Part shown: piece after piece, positions 5,819-7,874 of the stretch
Layout: each line of letters starts with the position of its first letter
How positions within the stretch are numbered: position 1 is the first letter of the stretch
Origin: Acidobacteriota bacterium
Lineage (GTDB): Bacteria > Acidobacteriota > Holophagae > Holophagales > Holophagaceae
Reading direction: 5' to 3'
Assembly (NCBI GenBank): GCA_021778785.1
Contig: JAJYBX010000075.1
Span: 1 to 7,874, forward strand
DNA: 7,874 bases
Notes under the pieces: generated by a model
The model's database searches: none
The model's input: only the letters and a program-made list of their open reading frames with translations
What the model was told of the DNA's origin: nothing
Translations under genes and position numbers: made by a program

Positions 5819-6274
5819 ATGCCCAACCTCGCCACCCTATTGAAATCCGAGATCCTCAGGCTCGCCCGCAAGGAAGCCCGGAACGAGCTCGAATCACTTC
5901 GTAAGGCCTCCAGCCGGTACCGCAGCGAGATCGCGGATCTGAAGCGGCGTCTGGACTTGCTGGAGAAGCAGCAGGCACAGGTTTCAAAAAAGATCCTGAA
6001 AAAGCCCGCAGCGACGGAAAGCCCCGAAGGCGCCGCGCGCTTCCGTTTCAGCGCGAAACGCCTCGCGGCGCAGCGCCAGAAGCTCGGGTTGTCCGCTGCC
6101 GATATGGGCCGGCTCATCGGCGTCTCGGGCCAGTCCATCTACCATTGGGAAGCCGGGAAGAGCCGCCCCAGGCCAGCTCAGCTCGAAGCGATCGCTTCGC
6201 TGAGGAAGCTCGGGAAGCGCGAGGCGAAAAAGCGGCTTGCCGACCTGGCTGGGGACCTGAGCCAGGAAGGGTGA
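5819..6274 (+). CDS. Coiled-coil plus XRE-type helix-turn-helix DNA-binding protein
   Basis: A 151-residue putative transcription factor with two parts. Residues 1-60 are strongly charged and helical (KSEILRLARKEARNELESLR, then YRSEIADLKRRLDLLEKQQ), with heptad-like Leu/Ile spacing suggesting a dimerising coiled coil. A Lys/Pro/Glu linker (about 61-74) leads to an XRE-like HTH at about 78-131: FSAKRLAAQRQKLGLSAADM, then GRLIGVSGQSIYHWEAGKSRP, whose SGQSIYHWE is the recognition-helix region. I recall similar stand-alone proteins in many proteobacteria, annotated only as helix-turn-helix proteins with no known target. The start has a good AGGAG at 6-base spacing. The gene and its upstream region are visibly less GC-rich than the neighbours, with more AAA, TTG and TCG codons, which could mean later acquisition. 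A role in autoregulation or in controlling neighbours is only inference. Confidence 0.88.
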   Translation: MPNLATLLKSEILRLARKEARNELESLRKASSRYRSEIADLKRRLDLLEKQQAQVSKKILKKPAATESPEGAARFRFSAKRLAAQRQKLGLSAADMGRLIGVSGQSIYHWEAGKSRPRPAQLEAIASLRKLGKREAKKRLADLAGDLSQEG

Positions 6275-6328
6275 GTCTGAATCCCTTCCACCGGCCCCTG
6301 ATCCATCCGGTCGGGACGCCCAGGCGCC

Positions 6329-6347
6329 CCGGGAATCCCGATTCCGG
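6329..6347 (+). other. Hairpin between the XRE and SprT-like genes
   Basis: CC-GGAAT (6329-6330 and 6332-6336) pairs with ATTCC-GG (6341-6347) around a CCCG loop, with G6331 bulged. It could end the XRE transcript or fold in the leader of the SprT-like gene. No T-run follows. Confidence 0.25.
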
Positions 6348-6370
6348 CCGGATTGCCCCAACATCAAAGG

Positions 6371-6766
6371 ATGACCATCACCCTCCGCCAGAAGGCCCAG
6401 GCGATCCTCCGCGAGGCGGGCTGGGAGATCCCCCCGCCGCCGGTGGTGTGGTCGCCGCGGATGGTGCGGTGCGCGGGGCTCTTCGTGATCGAGAAGGACT
6501 TCCGGGGGAAGTGGCACCCGGAGATCCGCCTCAGCATCCCGCTCCTGCGGCGCCGGGACTGGCCCTGGCCCCAGCCAGTGTGCGGGATGCACTGCCATGA
6601 TCCGGAGCAGGTGCAGCGCCGCATCCTCGAGCACGAGCTCATCCACTACAAGCTGTGGATGGACCGGGAGCGGGACTGGGGCCACAGCGAGCGGTTCCGG
6701 CGGCTGGCCTTCGAGGTGTTCGGGCACCAGAGCATCACGCACGGCATCGGCTCGGAGCCGGAATGA
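6371..6766 (+). CDS. SprT-like zinc metallopeptidase domain protein
   Basis: A 131-residue single-domain protein with the SprT-like signature: ILEHELIHYKLW (85-96) gives the HExxH zinc site with His88, Glu89 and His92, and RDWGHSERFRRLAFEVFG (101-118) supplies the third ligand candidate His105 in the GHxxxFR motif typical of SprT/Spartan. Upstream, CAGLFVIEKDF (34-44) and EIRLSIPLLRRRD (51-63) match the strand block before the active site. The C-terminal zinc ribbon of long SprT proteins is absent. Bacterial members are little characterised; the eukaryotic relative Spartan degrades proteins crosslinked to DNA. There is no signal peptide, so it should be cytosolic. Start choice is insecure: ATG 6371 has AAAGG touching it with no proper spacing, while the in-frame TTG at 6353 would add six residues and has only a weak GGA; an in-frame stop at 6299-6301 bounds the possibilities. 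Confidence 0.85.
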   Translation: MTITLRQKAQAILREAGWEIPPPPVVWSPRMVRCAGLFVIEKDFRGKWHPEIRLSIPLLRRRDWPWPQPVCGMHCHDPEQVQRRILEHELIHYKLWMDRERDWGHSERFRRLAFEVFGHQSITHGIGSEPE

Positions 6767-6797
6767 CGGCTGCACGCGGTTTCGACCTGATTCGCTC

Positions 6798-6821
6798 CCT
6801 GCGGGGGCCCCGCTCCGCAGG
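6798..6821 (+). terminator. Hairpin after the SprT-like gene
   Basis: CCTGCGG (6798-6804) pairs with CCGCAGG (6815-6821), extendable inward by a G-T and a G-C pair to leave a 6-base loop. It starts about 30 bases after the stop at 6764-6766. A second short GC dyad, CCGGGG-A-CCCCGG (6829-6841), follows. No T-tract, so an intrinsic terminator of the standard type is not certain. Confidence 0.35.
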
Positions 6822-6843
6822 CTCGGGCCCGGGGACCCCGGAG

Positions 6844-6849
6844 TAGACT
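6844..6849 (+). promoter_or_regulatory. Candidate -10 box (TAGACT) for a leaderless 5'-nucleotidase transcript
   Basis: TAGACT matches TATAAT at 4 of 6 bases and ends 6 bases before ATG 6856, the spacing expected when transcription starts on the start codon. The gene lacks a well-placed ribosome site (nearest GGAG at 6840-6843, 12 bases away), which fits leaderless expression. No -35 is evident. Confidence 0.4.
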
Positions 6850-6855
6850 CCCTCC

Positions 6856-7874
6856 ATGACGTTATGGGACCCCGCCCTGCTCACCGCCCCGCCCCTGACG
6901 GGCGGGGAGGAACGGCTCGCCCCGGCCCACAAGCTCTTCGCCCTGCGGACCCTGCCCCTCGGGGAGATCCGGGCCGTGGGCTTCGACATGGACCACACCC
7001 TGGCCCGCTACCGCTCACCCGAGATCGACGAGCTGGCCTTCAAGAAGGCCGCGCGGCTGCTGGTGCGGGAGCACGAGTATTCCCCCTGGCTGCTGGGGGT
7101 GGAGTACGATCCGGCCTTCGCCGTGCGCGGGCTGGTGCTGGACGGCCTGCGGGGCAACCTCCTCAAGCTGAACCGGGAACGCCAGGTGGTGCGGGCCTGC
7201 CATGGCAGCCGGCAGCTTGGCCGGGCGGAGATGGAGGCCGTCTACGGTCGCCGCCGCCTGGCCACCACGGCCAAGGGCTTCCGCAGCATCGACACCCTCT
7301 TCGAGATCCCCGAGAGCCATCTCTTCGCCCAGATGGTGGACGGCTTCGACCGGGGATTCCTGAAGGCCGACAACTACCTCCAGCTCTTCCACCAGGTGCG
7401 CTGGGCCATCGACACCGCCCACCGGAACGGCGAGATGAAGGCCGAGATCCTCTCGCACCGCGACTACTTCATCCACCAGGACCCCCAGCTGGCCCTGGCC
7501 CTGGACCGCCTCAAGCGCTCGGGCAAGAAGCTCTTCATCCTCACCAACAGCGAGTGGACCTTCACCGACGGCGTGCTCTCGCACCTCCTGGATGGCCAGG
7601 ACGAGGCCCGGCCCCGCTGGACGGACTACTTCGATCTCATCGTGGTGAGCAGCCGCAAGCCCGGCTTCTTCACGGAGACCGCCGAGGCCGCGCCCCTGGA
7701 GGGCCGGCCCCGCTGCTTCTCAGGCGGCCATGCGGCCTGGCTGGAGAGCCAGCTCCAGGCGGAAGGCGAGCAGGTGCTGTATGTGGGGGACCACATCTAC
7801 GGCGACGTGCTGCGCTCCAAGAAGAACGCCTCCTGGCGCACCCTGCTGCTGGTCCCGGAACTGGAGCGGGAACT
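6856..7874 (+). CDS. HAD-IG family 5'-nucleotidase-like hydrolase, 3'-truncated by window edge
   Basis: The frame is open from ATG 6856 to the window end: 339 whole codons plus two bases. The product belongs to the HAD superfamily branch of cytosolic purine 5'-nucleotidases (cN-II-like), which dephosphorylate nucleoside monophosphates with Mg2+. The catalytic motifs appear in order: motif I GFDMDHTLARY at 42-52, with nucleophile Asp44 and acid/base Asp46; motif II FILTNSEW at 227-234 with Thr230; motif III Lys268 in SSRKPGFF (265-272); motif IV YVGDHIYGDVLRSKK at 309-323 with Asp312 and Asp317. Other family-like blocks are KGFRSIDTLFEIPE (140-153) and HRDYFIHQDP (201-210). All motifs precede the cut; I recall the family being about 450-500 residues, so perhaps a quarter is missing. 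ATG 6856 is preferred since the next in-frame ATG encodes Met45, inside motif I. Substrate specificity cannot be told from sequence. Confidence 0.93.
   Translation, partial: MTLWDPALLTAPPLTGGEERLAPAHKLFALRTLPLGEIRAVGFDMDHTLARYRSPEIDELAFKKAARLLVREHEYSPWLLGVEYDPAFAVRGLVLDGLRGNLLKLNRERQVVRACHGSRQLGRAEMEAVYGRRRLATTAKGFRSIDTLFEIPESHLFAQMVDGFDRGFLKADNYLQLFHQVRWAIDTAHRNGEMKAEILSHRDYFIHQDPQLALALDRLKRSGKKLFILTNSEWTFTDGVLSHLLDGQDEARPRWTDYFDLIVVSSRKPGFFTETAEAAPLEGRPRCFSGGHAAWLESQLQAEGEQVLYVGDHIYGDVLRSKKNASWRTLLLVPELERE

Noticed and set aside
6145..6600. Plus-strand open frame bridging the XRE and SprT-like genes
   Set aside because: Its translation is Pro/Gly/Arg/Ala-rich and conflicts with the HExxH-containing frame and the HTH frame, both of which carry recognisable domains.
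5819..6766. Toxin-antitoxin pair formed by the XRE and SprT-like genes
   Set aside because: The genes neither overlap nor abut (96-base gap), and the second protein is a peptidase-domain protein rather than a known toxin fold; kept only as a speculative regulator/protease pair.
7015..7584. Minus-strand open frame opposite the 5'-nucleotidase gene
   Set aside because: Low-complexity Val/Glu/Leu-rich shadow; all HAD catalytic motifs lie on the plus strand.

Overview
This is a GC-rich bacterial chromosomal window with ordinary gene density: eight protein-coding genes, two of them cut by the window edges. I see no tRNA, rRNA, CRISPR array, insertion sequence or phage module. Dense coding, short intergenic gaps, strong GGAGG-type ribosome sites on several genes, and TANNNT boxes close to some start codons suggest a high-GC bacterium. 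The gene mix makes me think of Acidobacteriota (Holophagae/Geothrix-like), but that is a hunch and not proven by the sequence.

Layout. 1-1679 (+): the 3' part of aspS, aspartyl-tRNA synthetase, with an unusually long C-terminal tail. 1814-2269 (+): a PEBP/YbhB-type protein whose start is ambiguous. 2289-2822 (-): an FMN-binding flavin-reductase-like protein, convergent with the PEBP gene. 2823-2980: a divergent promoter region containing the most A/T-rich patch of this neighbourhood. 2981-4306 (+) and 4303-5070 (+): an NfeD1b membrane serine protease and a stomatin/slipin SPFH protein, fused into an operon by an ATGA overlap. 5071-5171: a gap with two tandem hairpins. 5172-5738 (+): a protein of unknown function carrying a run of nine C. 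5819-6274 (+): a coiled-coil plus XRE helix-turn-helix protein in visibly less GC-rich DNA. 6371-6766 (+): a short SprT-like zinc metallopeptidase. 6856-7874 (+): the 5' part of a HAD-family cytosolic 5'-nucleotidase-like gene that runs off the end.

How they work together. The one secure functional unit is NfeD plus stomatin, a classical protease/membrane-scaffold partnership. The others look like independent housekeeping or accessory genes. The XRE regulator followed by an HExxH peptidase recalls repressor/metalloprotease pairs (ImmR/ImmA, DdrO/IrrE), but here the peptidase has the SprT signature, so a functional link is speculative. I found no convincing wholly new system. The best leads are the AspRS tail, the XRE/SprT neighbourhood, the orphan protein with the C9 tract, and possible leaderless or short-leader promoters.
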